A stretch of 31,054 bases of DNA, taken from NCBI GenBank assembly GCA_023807065.1, contig JAJJLU010003791.1, positions 1 through 31,054 on the forward strand, given 5' to 3'. The notes below the pieces were generated by a model. That model saw only the letters and a list, made by a program, of their open reading frames with translations. It searched no databases and was not told the DNA's origin. Positions 18,119 to 28,311 of this stretch are shown here, piece after piece. Every line of letters begins with the position of its first letter. Within the stretch, counting starts at the first letter, position 1. The stretch comes from Isotricha intestinalis. Its lineage: Eukaryota; Ciliophora; Litostomatea; Vestibuliferida; Isotrichidae. Both the position numbers and the translations under genes were made by a program.

Positions 18119-20815
18119 TTATTTTATTACCTTTTTAAAGTCTAATTTATCTTTATATCTCATAAAAAAATCTCGTGTACTTTTTATATTATATTTATTT
18201 CTTTTTTCAATATATAAAATACGCTTAGTTAATCTTTTATCATAAATATCAATTAAACTATTTTCTTTTTGAGATGAATTAATTTTATTTATATTAATTT
18301 TTTTTATTAAAGGAGTTATATTAATTAAATATTGTTTTCTGTATTTTTCTAAATCAATACTATTATTCATTTGAATATCAATATAAGATCTTGTTCTTTG
18401 AGTTTCACTTAATTCATTTCTTGAAAGACCTAAATTTTTACTGAAAGAATCTTTTGAATTAAAAGAATATTTTTTTTCAATTGAATTAAATAAATGATTT
18501 GAAGAAATTGATTGTTTTAATAATTTATTTCTAAATGTGTTTTTATTTAACATAACTTTTTTTTCTTTTTTTTCCATTGGTAATTTTGTATTTATAAATT
18601 TTTGAGAATAAATAGATATTTGAGTTTGAGAAAATGAATTATTTTTTTTTGGACTTGGTAAAGTTTTACTAATATTAACATTCGGCATTATATCTTTCTG
18701 AGAATTATTCTTTAATAATCGATTATTATTTTTTAATATTATTTTTTTCTTTCCGGTTTTTTTTGATAATGATAAAGGATTAATTTTTACAAAATTAGTC
18801 TTCGTATTTTTTGATGACATTCTTCTTGTTGAATATATTTTTTCTATTCTTTTTTGTTCAAAAAAATTAATTAAATCATTTGATTCTTTATTATCAATAA
18901 TACTTTTATACGTAGGATTCATTTCTAAAAAAGTGGAAAATTTAATTTTTCTAATTTCTAATAATCTACTGATAATTTTAGATAATTCTAATCTAACAAA
19001 TTTTATTTCATTTTCTTTTACAGTTTCTTCAGTTTTACATAAAATAGGATAAATTTCTTTATCTAAAGTTAAATATTCTCCATCATTTGTACATTTAATA
19101 TAAAATAAATTTAAACCATTTTCATATTCCATATCATCAAAGCCAAAAATATTATATGAATTAATTATTGTTAAAACAGTATCAAATTTAGTATTATATA
19201 ATTGTTTAATTATTTTTAATTCTTTACATGAATTTCTTATTTTTTTGTCTTCTTTTAACATTTGCTTCACTTTCTTACTTAATAATTCTATTGTTTGTAA
19301 AATATATATTGATTCATTTGAATGAAATTCTTCAATTATTTTATTATTATTATATTTAGTATTACTTAGTATTTTTAAATCTCTTTCTTCATTTTCAGTT
19401 AATTTTATTTTCTTATAAAAATAACGAATAATTTCTGGAATTTCTTTTAAACTTGTTTTTAATCCAATTTCATAACACCCATGTTTAATTAATATTATTT
19501 TATCATTTTTCTGCATCTGCTCAATAAGAAAATCTCCTTTTTTAGAATTTAAAATAACAAAATTTTGAAAAAACCTATTTTGAATTAATCTAACGGAACA
19601 ATTTTTAAAAATAAAAGTTGAAATGATATAAATCATATAACCTTTTTTATTTTTTTCAACAGATTCTTTTAATATATCAATATAATTTCTTTTTTTCAAA
19701 ATACCAAAATGACATTCAGAATTAGTAATAATAGAAACTTTTCTTTTATCAATAGGATCATTAGAAGGAAAATCACCAAAATATTGTCCAGTATTAAAAC
19801 TTTGTAAATTCACATATTCATATATATTTACATTAATTCTAATAAATGAAATATCACTCTTTTTATTTAAAATTTCACTATTTTCATTTAATTTATATGT
19901 CTGAAGTCTTTTAATATATAATTCACTTGTTAACATTTCTCCTTTTTTTTCTTCTTCTTCTTTATTTATTTCTTTTTCTAAAAAAAATGATTTATTTTTA
20001 TTTTCATTTATTATTTTTGAATTATTGATTGATGAACTACTATGTATCATTTTCATTGAAGAATTTATTTTATTTAAAATTACTTTATAATTATTATCTT
20101 CTTTCTGTTGATCTGATTGATAATTATATACAACTTTACCATTTTTATCATAAGTCACAATACCAAAAGACATAATTTTTTCTTTTTCTTCATTTTCAAA
20201 AAAAGAAAACAAAGTATCAATTTTTAATTTCTTAATAGTTTTTTTTTCATATTTTAATATAGTTTTAGTTATTTTCCCAAATTCAACATCATCTTCAATT
20301 TCCATTGGATAAACATCAAAATTTTCATTAATGACTTTATTTAAAATTTCAATTTCATTATAACCAATTAACAAAGCTAAATATCTATAATATTCACTTA
20401 TTAACATATTTTTATTTTTCATTTTTAAAACTAAAACATCAACAGAACCTTTTAAAATAATAAAAAAATTTTTTCCAATATCTCCAATTCTCATTACTAA
20501 TTCATTTTTAGGATAATACATATAATCTAAATGTTTAGCAATTTTATATAAGATATCATAAGATTTATCACCATTTACTTTTAATATCATTTTATTTAAT
20601 GCTGGTAAAAATGGGAAATAATGAATTACATTTTGAATATCATTTTGACTTCTATAACCACTACTTTTTTTTAATATTTTTATTGTGTTTTCAAAAAATT
20701 CATCTATATGATGTTTCACTGGAGAAGAAAAATTAAATACATATTCATTTAATTTCTTTTTTGAAGGTCTTGCTTTTTTTATAACCATTCTTATTTTAGG
20801 AGTATCTGAATTCAT
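18119..20815 (-). CDS. Cyclic-nucleotide-binding-domain protein with a large insert in the domain
   Basis: The 898-residue protein has no membrane segment. The front half of a CNBD is at about 90-130 (KNELVMRIGDIGKNFFIILK, then GSVDVLV). The back half with the phosphate-binding cassette comes only at about 340-385 (NTGQYFGDFPSNDPIDKRK), so roughly 200 charged residues are inserted inside the fold. In the cassette Glu is replaced by Asp and the usual Arg-Ala pair by Arg-Lys. A second CNBD-like stretch starts near 400 (KKGDFLIEQMQKNDKIILIK, then HGCYEI). The C-terminal 250 residues are basic and Ser/Asn-rich, probably disordered. Such proteins are common in ciliates. Ligand binding is doubtful from the cassette. 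Confidence 0.8.
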   Translation of the reverse strand: MNSDTPKIRMVIKKARPSKKKLNEYVFNFSSPVKHHIDEFFENTIKILKKSSGYRSQNDIQNVIHYFPFLPALNKMILKVNGDKSYDILYKIAKHLDYMYYPKNELVMRIGDIGKNFFIILKGSVDVLVLKMKNKNMLISEYYRYLALLIGYNEIEILNKVINENFDVYPMEIEDDVEFGKITKTILKYEKKTIKKLKIDTLFSFFENEEKEKIMSFGIVTYDKNGKVVYNYQSDQQKEDNNYKVILNKINSSMKMIHSSSSINNSKIINENKNKSFFLEKEINKEEEEKKGEMLTSELYIKRLQTYKLNENSEILNKKSDISFIRINVNIYEYVNLQSFNTGQYFGDFPSNDPIDKRKVSIITNSECHFGILKKRNYIDILKESVEKNKKGYMIYIISTFIFKNCSVRLIQNRFFQNFVILNSKKGDFLIEQMQKNDKIILIKHGCYEIGLKTSLKEIPEIIRYFYKKIKLTENEERDLKILSNTKYNNNKIIEEFHSNESIYILQTIELLSKKVKQMLKEDKKIRNSCKELKIIKQLYNTKFDTVLTIINSYNIFGFDDMEYENGLNLFYIKCTNDGEYLTLDKEIYPILCKTEETVKENEIKFVRLELSKIISRLLEIRKIKFSTFLEMNPTYKSIIDNKESNDLINFFEQKRIEKIYSTRRMSSKNTKTNFVKINPLSLSKKTGKKKIILKNNNRLLKNNSQKDIMPNVNISKTLPSPKKNNSFSQTQISIYSQKFINTKLPMEKKEKKVMLNKNTFRNKLLKQSISSNHLFNSIEKKYSFNSKDSFSKNLGLSRNELSETQRTRSYIDIQMNNSIDLEKYRKQYLINITPLIKKININKINSSQKENSLIDIYDKRLTKRILYIEKRNKYNIKSTRDFFMRYKDKLDFKKVIK

Positions 20816-20900
20816 TAAATTTTAAAAAAATATTTTTTAAATTATAATAAAAATAAAATTTTTATCAAAAGAAAAAAATAATTAAAAAAAATCATATGGA

Positions 20901-22061
20901 TTATTTCTTAATTATAGGTTTCACAGGTCTAAGTAATTTATAAAATTTAGATAAAGTACTCATCAGCATATCATCAGTGAATTTTTTTTCATTTTGTAAA
21001 GTATAAATTTTTCCTCCAAAAGCTAATTGAATAGAAAAAGGTTCATTAGTAACAGATTTAATTTCATAACCAATATTACCAGGATATTTAATATTATCTC
21101 TTAATTTTAAACAATATATTTTTTGTTCTTCATTTTTATTTTCAAAATTACATATTAATGCTGCTATTACTTTTGGTAAATTACTATTTCTTCTTTCTCC
21201 TGATTTTCTAGTAAATAATATATTATTCATTCCTGATTGAAAATAATCTTCTAATTTAAATGCCTTTATAAAGGAATTTCCTGTTCTTGGAATTTCTACA
21301 AAAGAAAATTTTAAATTATTTCTTAAATTTATTATTATTTGATAATTCATATTTTTATTATTATCTTCGATTTGATATGATGATATAATTTCTTTTGCAA
21401 ATTTAATTTCTAAATTATTTATTTCTTCATATCCTTTATGTAATTTCTGTAAATTATCTATTTTTTCTTTTAATTCATTTATTATTGTATTCATTATATT
21501 TTGAATTAAATTTATATGATTTTCTGATGCTTTTATTAAATTTTTATATTTTTCTATTTCTTTTTGTTCAATTATTACTTTTGATAATTGTTCTGTATTA
21601 TGTGATTCATGTTCTTCAAGACAATGAGAACAAATATTTATATGACAATTTTTACAAAAACTAAAAAACCGTTTTTGATGTTTTGGACATATTGAATTTA
21701 AATCTTTTACTAATATTATTTGATGTGATTTCTCTTTTTCATGTGCACTTTTACATTTATCACAAATATAATTTTTACAATTTAAACAATAATTTATTGT
21801 TGATAAAATATCTTTCTCTTTTTTCTGAATTTTACATACACTACAAGTAAATGATATATTTTGATTTTGGGTTTTTAATTGTTCTATATATGTTTTTAAA
21901 GGCTTTTCTTCTTTGTGATTATTTTGACAAATTGAAGTAACTAATATATTATTATTCTTTTCATTTAATTCTATAAATGGAATGTAAGGACATTTAGAAC
22001 ATCTTAATATATCTTTTTTTGCTAAGAGAAGTTTAACTGGACAATTATTATTATCAGACAT
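20901..22061 (-). CDS. Tandem B-box zinc-finger protein with coiled coil
   Basis: The 386-residue protein begins with Cys pairs (CPVKLL, CSKCPYIPF, SICQNNH) that may form a divergent finger. Then come two B-box-type fingers: CLNCKNYICDKCKSAHEKEK with a following His, and CPKHQKRFFSFCKNCHINIC followed by SHCLEEHESHN. A helical coiled-coil region follows (about 175-245), then a C-terminal region of about 140 residues of unknown fold. The order finger, B-box, B-box, coiled coil recalls TRIM proteins, but no clear RING ligase motif or SPRY/NHL domain is seen, so ubiquitin ligase activity cannot be claimed. It is probably a cytosolic scaffold. Confidence 0.82.
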   Translation of the reverse strand: MSDNNNCPVKLLLAKKDILRCSKCPYIPFIELNEKNNNILVTSICQNNHKEEKPLKTYIEQLKTQNQNISFTCSVCKIQKKEKDILSTINYCLNCKNYICDKCKSAHEKEKSHQIILVKDLNSICPKHQKRFFSFCKNCHINICSHCLEEHESHNTEQLSKVIIEQKEIEKYKNLIKASENHINLIQNIMNTIINELKEKIDNLQKLHKGYEEINNLEIKFAKEIISSYQIEDNNKNMNYQIIINLRNNLKFSFVEIPRTGNSFIKAFKLEDYFQSGMNNILFTRKSGERRNSNLPKVIAALICNFENKNEEQKIYCLKLRDNIKYPGNIGYEIKSVTNEPFSIQLAFGGKIYTLQNEKKFTDDMLMSTLSKFYKLLRPVKPIIKK

Positions 22062-22578
22062 TTTAATTTTAAAAAGTAATAAAAAAAAGTTTTTAAAAAA
22101 TTAAGATTTTAAATAAAATAATTTTTATTTTATTCTTTCTCATAAATTGAAATAATTATATTTCAAAAAATCAAAAGTTTAAAAAATTTTTAAATATATA
22201 ATATAGAAAATCCATAAACAGATTATCTTTTTTTATTTGAGTGTTCTTCTTATATTAATAATAATTCAAGAAATTAAAGTTATTTAAAAATAAACCAATA
22301 AGATTTACATTAACTTAAAACAAAGGTTCTTATTGTGTTTTTTTATTTAAAAAGATATAATAATATATATTAAAAAATTATTTCAAATTAAGGAATAATC
22401 TAATCTAATAATTAAGTTTAATTTATAAATATAAATATTATATATTTCAGCAATACATAAAACCACCAATAATTAAAAAAATGTATATTTAAAAAGTTCA
22501 TATAACCCAATATTAAAATCAAAAAAATACAATAAAATAAATCTTTTTTATATGAATATGAAAATAAAATAAGTAATG
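22062..22578. other. Gene-free spacer of about 520 bases
   Basis: This is A/T-rich DNA without useful open frames, tRNA-like structure or repeats that I can see. It separates the stop of the channel gene from the start of the B-box gene, both on the minus strand, so it should carry the B-box promoter and the channel 3' untranslated region. Confidence 0.6.
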
Positions 22579-25500
22579 CTATAATTTTTCTTTTATAGCA
22601 TTAAAGATTTGTAAATGGCTTTTATTTTTATGATTTATATAATATATATCATCAAATTTTTTTAAAATTTCTTCATCATCTTCATCAAAAGGATTTTCAT
22701 CTTTATTAATAATTCCTTTGTTTAATTCTTTTCTTTTTTCAAAAAACTTTTGAAAAAATTCATTATAAAATAAATTTGGGTCATTTAAATTCATATAATT
22801 TCTTTCTATATTTTGATGAATAACGTTTAACAAATTTTTTTTATTATTCTCATTTTTTTTTATAGTAGGCTCTTTTAAAGAATTATCTTTTTCTTTATTA
22901 GTATTGTCACTATCATCGATTTTATAATTATCATTATATTGATTAAAAGTATTTTTTTTAGCAAAAATTCTTGCTTTATCTACTTTTATAAAAGAAGTTT
23001 TTTTTTTAAGTATCTTTGAATTATTTATATTATTTGATTTTAAAGAACTTTTATAATATGTTTGATTTCCTCCAATTATTTCTTTTACTTTTCTTTGCAT
23101 AACTGGATTTTTAGAATATTTATAATCACTTATTTCTTCTAAATTTTCATATTCCCTATTTATTGAAAATGATATTTCTGTTGAACAAACAGATAAATCT
23201 AAATTTTTCTTTAACAATAATTTTTGTAATTTTTGTGTTGTTGACTCTTTATTCATTGTTGATTTTTTTGAATATGCCACAAAAATTTCATCAGGATAAA
23301 TTTCATTATTTATTTCATTTGGTTTATATGGTGTTGAATCTATTTTTATTATATAATTTTTCTCTATTGAATTTTCAGAATATTTTTCTGAAAAATCTAT
23401 TTTTTTTCTACTATCAGAATTTTTCAAAGTATTTTTTTCATCATCAGATTCAATCATTTTATAATTACTTTCTTCATTATCATTATCATCATATTTAATT
23501 GTTTTATTATTAAACAAAGACGTATCATCAGAATTTTCAAATTTAGAATAAGAATCACATTTTTTACTTCCATCAAAATTTTTTGATTCTTCATTTTGAC
23601 TTTCTTCAATAATATCAATTGAAGTAGATTCTTTAAAATTTAATCCAACATCTTTATTCTTTAAAGTATTTTCTCTTACTAATTGATTAGATTTATATAA
23701 TTCTCTTTCATCATCTTCTAATGTTACATTTGTTAATGAAGGTATAGATTGTAATTCTGATACATCTGGAATATCTGTTGTAAAATAAATTACATTATTT
23801 ACATCTAAATTATTTTCTTTTGTAAATATTTTTGCTACTTTCTTCATTAATCTTTTTATTTGTTCCCAATTAAAAAGAGATTTTTTATTTATTTTTTTCC
23901 ATATTTGAGAATAACTTTGTGATATTTCAAATGCATCTTCTTTATTTAAATAAAATAATTCAGCTTTTTTGGATTTTACTTTTAATCTTAATGGAGATCT
24001 TTTATTCAAAAACATTAAAATATCACCAAAATGTTCGTTTTTTTGAATATATAAAATTTTATAAAATTGAATATTTTCATCTTCTTCTTCTTTTTTTTCT
24101 TCTTTTTCTAATTCACCATCACTATTATATGATATTATTTTTGTGTTTGTTGTTTTACTTTTTTTTAATCTATTTGATTTTGAATATATAATATCTTTTT
24201 GTCCTTTTGTTTTTATATTCTCAATATCTTCTTCTTCTACTTCAATCCTAATCGGTAAATCTAAAGAAAGTCTTCCTCTTTTTACAAAAATCATATCTTC
24301 TACAAAGTCACCTTCTTTTAATAAGACATCATTTTGAACTGCTAATATTGGTTTAAAACTTAATATTACTCTTACTATAAAATCTATATTGTCAAAATAT
24401 TTAAAAAATATAAAATTTTGAATAAGAGGTCTATACATTTCACAAACTAAAGCATTTTTCAAAGTAATAGGAAGAGAATTTATAATTTCTTTTTTTTCTA
24501 ACTTTTCACTATTTATAAATTTAAATTTTAAAAATCTATGAATTCTAGTATATAAATCTTCAGAAAAATCAGAATAAGAAATTTTAATATCTTCTAAAAT
24601 TTCAATTTTTTCTCTATATAATTCATTTTTATCATTCATGACTTTAACATAATTACTAATAGAAGAAATTGCAAAAGAATAAGCAAAAATTCCTACAATT
24701 TCCATAATAAGACCGAAAATTTTTTCAACAAGAGTAATACATGTTAAATCACCATATCCTACAGTAGTACAAGTAGTAATAATATAATATATTGCAATTA
24801 AATATAATTGATGAAATTTTTTATTTTCAAATTGAAAATAAACAATCCATCCTGGATATTGACATTTACCTATAAATATAAAACTACATGCAATTAAGTG
24901 TAAACAAGTAAAAAATATTATACATCCAGAATAAAGACCAAAATATTTATTAAAATGTTCGCATTGATTTAATTTATTTGAAATATACGATGATACTCTG
25001 TTATGAGAAAAAGCTTTTATTGCTTTTGGAACTTTTAATAAAAGCAAACAATAATAAACATTATTTTGATATAAAGGAGCACTTAAATATCCAATGTCTT
25101 CACATTTTTTATCAAATATTTGAAAAATTAATCTAAACGGAATAGCAGCTAAAAAATCAATAATAAAATAAGACTTTAAATACATAGAACCAATTTCTTT
25201 TAAATTAGTTTTTAAAATATCATCTAAAGTATAATAGGCACTAAAAAAAGGAATAATAGCATCAATTAAATAAGTAATATTAGCAATAATTTCAATGAAA
25301 CCGAGAAAAGAAAAAAAAGAATTTTGTCTACAATGAATATCATTAAGAGCTAAAAAAAAAGGAATATAAATTAAATTAAAAATAGAGAAAATAAAAACTA
25401 AAAAATCAATAAGTTTTAACAATTTAGAATCTGGATGAATATAAGTAGTAGAAATAATAATATCTTCTTCATCTAAAGAATCATAAACATTTCCCGTTCT

Positions 25501-26331
25501 TTGAAATACTCTAAATCTATCTTTATTATTTTTCCCCCCATTTTTATCTTCAGAATCATTTAATTTTAAAGAAGATTGATTTAAACCTTCATTTAAACTC
25601 ATTTCATCTTCCATATCCATTAAAAAACTTTTTTTCCAAATTCCTGAATTTAAAGAACCAAAGCCAATAAAACTTTTTTTAAATTCTTTTTGTAATTCAT
25701 TTAATTTAATAATATTTTCATGTTTCATATTTGTAATACTATAAATAGAAACATTTTCATCATTATCATTATTATCATCAATAAATTTTATTACATGATG
25801 TTTTCTATTTTTATTTTGAAGAAAATTTGTTCTAGTTGTATGAATATTAATATCATCAAATGATACAGGTTCTTCTAAAAAACCAAAAACTTCTGAATAA
25901 TTGTTTTGTTTTGATTGATATGCTGTTCTTTTTTTATCAATATTAAACATACTATGATTTTTATTACTATTATTATGAGAAATATTACTAAAATTACGTT
26001 TTAATATATTTGAGTTAAAAATTTTTTGTTTTATTTGATTATTCTTTGAATTTGTTGGAGGTTTTTTTGGAGATTTTCCTATAAATTTATTATGTAAATT
26101 TGTAAATGAAATTGATTTTGGTTCTTCTATTATAAGAATTTCACGTTTAGGATTTATAGATTTACTACTTTCTTTCCTTTTTCTTTCTCTATTGGGAGAA
26201 TTTATTGAAAAAGATTTGATTTCTGTAAATGTTGCCTTTTTTTTATAAAAATGATTCATTTTTTTTTTCTTAAATAATTGATCACTATTTGTTCTTTGAA
26301 ATAAAGATTTTTTTTCAAAAGGACTATCCAT
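22579..26331 (-). CDS. CNBD-type potassium channel (CNG/KCNH superfamily)
   Basis: The 1250-residue protein has a Ser/Asn/Lys-rich cytosolic N-terminus (1-300) and six membrane segments (about 305-560). The pore filter is TTCTTVGYGDLT, with TVGYGD at 523-528, which predicts K+ selectivity. The S4 region (LLLKVPKAIKAFSHNR) has few, irregular basic residues, so voltage sensing is probably weak. A C-linker and CNBD follow: LLKEGDFVEDMIFVKRGRLS, then a charged insert, then EHFGDILMFLNKRSPLRLKV. The cassette has Asp for Glu and Ser-Pro where the ligand-holding Arg-Thr/Ala is expected. The last 400 residues are acidic and disordered. It stops at TAG, unlike most neighbours. Ciliates carry many such channels, often on cilia. 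Confidence 0.93.
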   Translation of the reverse strand: MDSPFEKKSLFQRTNSDQLFKKKKMNHFYKKKATFTEIKSFSINSPNRERKRKESSKSINPKREILIIEEPKSISFTNLHNKFIGKSPKKPPTNSKNNQIKQKIFNSNILKRNFSNISHNNSNKNHSMFNIDKKRTAYQSKQNNYSEVFGFLEEPVSFDDINIHTTRTNFLQNKNRKHHVIKFIDDNNDNDENVSIYSITNMKHENIIKLNELQKEFKKSFIGFGSLNSGIWKKSFLMDMEDEMSLNEGLNQSSLKLNDSEDKNGGKNNKDRFRVFQRTGNVYDSLDEEDIIISTTYIHPDSKLLKLIDFLVFIFSIFNLIYIPFFLALNDIHCRQNSFFSFLGFIEIIANITYLIDAIIPFFSAYYTLDDILKTNLKEIGSMYLKSYFIIDFLAAIPFRLIFQIFDKKCEDIGYLSAPLYQNNVYYCLLLLKVPKAIKAFSHNRVSSYISNKLNQCEHFNKYFGLYSGCIIFFTCLHLIACSFIFIGKCQYPGWIVYFQFENKKFHQLYLIAIYYIITTCTTVGYGDLTCITLVEKIFGLIMEIVGIFAYSFAISSISNYVKVMNDKNELYREKIEILEDIKISYSDFSEDLYTRIHRFLKFKFINSEKLEKKEIINSLPITLKNALVCEMYRPLIQNFIFFKYFDNIDFIVRVILSFKPILAVQNDVLLKEGDFVEDMIFVKRGRLSLDLPIRIEVEEEDIENIKTKGQKDIIYSKSNRLKKSKTTNTKIISYNSDGELEKEEKKEEEDENIQFYKILYIQKNEHFGDILMFLNKRSPLRLKVKSKKAELFYLNKEDAFEISQSYSQIWKKINKKSLFNWEQIKRLMKKVAKIFTKENNLDVNNVIYFTTDIPDVSELQSIPSLTNVTLEDDERELYKSNQLVRENTLKNKDVGLNFKESTSIDIIEESQNEESKNFDGSKKCDSYSKFENSDDTSLFNNKTIKYDDNDNEESNYKMIESDDEKNTLKNSDSRKKIDFSEKYSENSIEKNYIIKIDSTPYKPNEINNEIYPDEIFVAYSKKSTMNKESTTQKLQKLLLKKNLDLSVCSTEISFSINREYENLEEISDYKYSKNPVMQRKVKEIIGGNQTYYKSSLKSNNINNSKILKKKTSFIKVDKARIFAKKNTFNQYNDNYKIDDSDNTNKEKDNSLKEPTIKKNENNKKNLLNVIHQNIERNYMNLNDPNLFYNEFFQKFFEKRKELNKGIINKDENPFDEDDEEILKKFDDIYYINHKNKSHLQIFNAIKEKL

Positions 26332-26474
26332 TTAATTTTTGGAATTATATTTTTATTTTTTATATTTTGAAGTTTCATTTGATTCAAATAAAATTTTCTT
26401 TTAAATCAAAGAAATATTATAAAAAAATATGTTTATAATATCAGTTTTAATAATAAATTAAAAAACAAATAAAT

Positions 26475-27437
26475 TTAATCTAAAAAATTATTATAATCAA
26501 ATGATTCAACATCACTGTCATAAGTAATAATTCCAATTTTAGGAATACTTTTTTTTGTAATATAATTATAAATCTCATTGGTTACTTTTTCAGAAATCAA
26601 AGAAGAAAGTGGATTAAATTCTTTATTAAAATTTACAATAAATTTTTTAACAAAAGTCATTATCTCAATATCTTTAAATATATATTCACATCCTATTTTT
26701 GAAAAATATTTTTCAAAAAATGTAATTTTTTGAGAAAATTTATCAAAATTCAAAAAATCATTTTTTACTTCTGCAATCAAATCTTTTTTATTTACATTCT
26801 TCCTGAAATATAATTCAAGTAAATATATTGCTAATATAAATTTATCAGGTTTCTTTTTATTGGTTTTTAAATCATTAAAAAATTTTTCACTTTTTTTTAA
26901 AAATAAATTATTATCAACAATAACAATTTTATCTCCATTTTTAGAAGAAATTGATAAATTATTATAATAAAAGCCTAGAATTCCACTATTATTAATACAA
27001 TAAAAGTAAATATTTCTTCTTGTAAAATATTCTTCATAATTACATAAAGTATTATAATCTTTAAAACCTAAAATCACATATTTTAAATCTCTTAAATTAT
27101 TAAAATTAGAAACAATATGAATAGAAACTGTTGCATTTAAAGGAATTAATTTATTATAAATTATGTTTAATCTTGATTTTCCTAAATCTTCCTTTTCTAA
27201 TAATATATTATTTGTTATGTCTTTTTCTGATATTTTTTCCTTGTCATATAAATAAATGTTAAATCCTTTATTTATTAAAATTTTTGCTATTTCTGTTATA
27301 CATGTATTTAAATTTATTAATAATATATAAGTTTTTGATATTTCATATTGTATTTTTTTTGATAAAATTAATTTATTTTTTAAACAATTGTCTTCGATTT
27401 TAAATCTTTCATTTATTGATTTAATTTCTCTTTTCAT
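26475..27437 (-). CDS. Divergent AOS1/SAE1-like (E1 ThiF-fold) protein
   Basis: The 320-residue protein follows the layout of the non-catalytic subunit of SUMO E1 (AOS1/SAE1). A Rossmann-like strand and helix (INLNTCITEIAKILINKG) is followed by FNIYLYDKEKISEKDI, then a GKSRLNIIYNKLIPLNATVS match to the GRNR...LNP stretch. A crossover-like strand is YFYCINNSGILGFYYNN, and the end is FNPLSSLISEKVTNEIYNYI, as in the family. Length fits (human SAE1 is about 346). The family GxGxxG is replaced by NLNTCI and the N-terminal YDRQIRLWG-type motif is missing, so nucleotide binding is probably lost. It would pair with a UBA2-like subunit. NAE1/ULA1 is the alternative. Confidence 0.66.
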   Translation of the reverse strand: MKREIKSINERFKIEDNCLKNKLILSKKIQYEISKTYILLINLNTCITEIAKILINKGFNIYLYDKEKISEKDITNNILLEKEDLGKSRLNIIYNKLIPLNATVSIHIVSNFNNLRDLKYVILGFKDYNTLCNYEEYFTRRNIYFYCINNSGILGFYYNNLSISSKNGDKIVIVDNNLFLKKSEKFFNDLKTNKKKPDKFILAIYLLELYFRKNVNKKDLIAEVKNDFLNFDKFSQKITFFEKYFSKIGCEYIFKDIEIMTFVKKFIVNFNKEFNPLSSLISEKVTNEIYNYITKKSIPKIGIITYDSDVESFDYNNFLD

Positions 27438-27594
27438 TAATATTTAAAATATTTAATTTAAAAAATAATAATTAACAATAATTTATTAATATTCTTTTAA
27501 TTATATTTTTGTAATCTTTTTGTTATTTATTTGGACAAATTTAAGAAAAAGAAGTATAAATTGGGAAAAATTTATTATTTAAGTTATAAAGTAA

Positions 27595-27846
27595 ATGGAA
27601 ATTTCAAATTATCATTTTGATGAAAAAGAAGAAATCAAAAAACAAATTTTATGTCGTTTAAACTTTATGGAAAAAGAAGAAATTATAAACTTATTTTGGA
27701 ATTTGCAATCAATAAAAAATCTAAAAGAACAAAATGAAAATAATCATATTTCAAAAAATAAAGATTCCAAATCAAAATTAAGAGGAAGAAAAAGAAGAAG
27801 ACATTTTGATAATGATTTTCAAAAAAATAAAAAATTAGATGAATAA
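27595..27846 (+). CDS. Small basic protein with a nuclear-localisation-like motif
   Basis: This 83-residue frame starts at an ATG on the plus strand, divergent from the AOS1-like gene (157 bases apart). Residues 1-45 look like an amphipathic, acidic helical segment (EEIINLFWNLQSIKNLKEQ). Residues 58-70 are strongly basic (SKLRGRKRRRHF), fitting a nuclear localisation signal or an AT-hook-like DNA contact. I do not recognise a family. The frame is short, but the base composition resembles coding DNA, with two TGT/CGT-type codons that are rare in the spacers. It may be a small nuclear protein. Confidence 0.5.
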   Translation: MEISNYHFDEKEEIKKQILCRLNFMEKEEIINLFWNLQSIKNLKEQNENNHISKNKDSKSKLRGRKRRRHFDNDFQKNKKLDE

Positions 27847-27934
27847 AAGAAGGAATATATATTTTATTATTTGAATTTTTGAAATAAATGAAAAAATATT
27901 TTTTTTATTAAACTACATTTTTTATTTTTTTTAA

Positions 27935-28084
27935 TTATTTATTTATCTTAAGGAATTGCTCATAATTTTCTTCAAATTTTTCTTTTTTTAGACCATAGAT
28001 ATTTTTTGTTAAATAGTTTTTTAATCGTTTAGCCTTTTGTATCATTGATATTTTCTTTTTTCTTGATTCATTGGGTTTAACTAA

Positions 28085-28134
<50 letters not shown>

Positions 28135-28172
28135 CATTATTATTATTATCATTATTATTATTATTATTGTTA

Positions 28173-28210
<38 letters not shown>

Positions 28211-28277
28211 GTTATTATTATTATTATTATTGTTATTATTATTATTATTATTGTTATTATTATTATTATTATTATTA

Positions 28278-28311
<34 letters not shown>

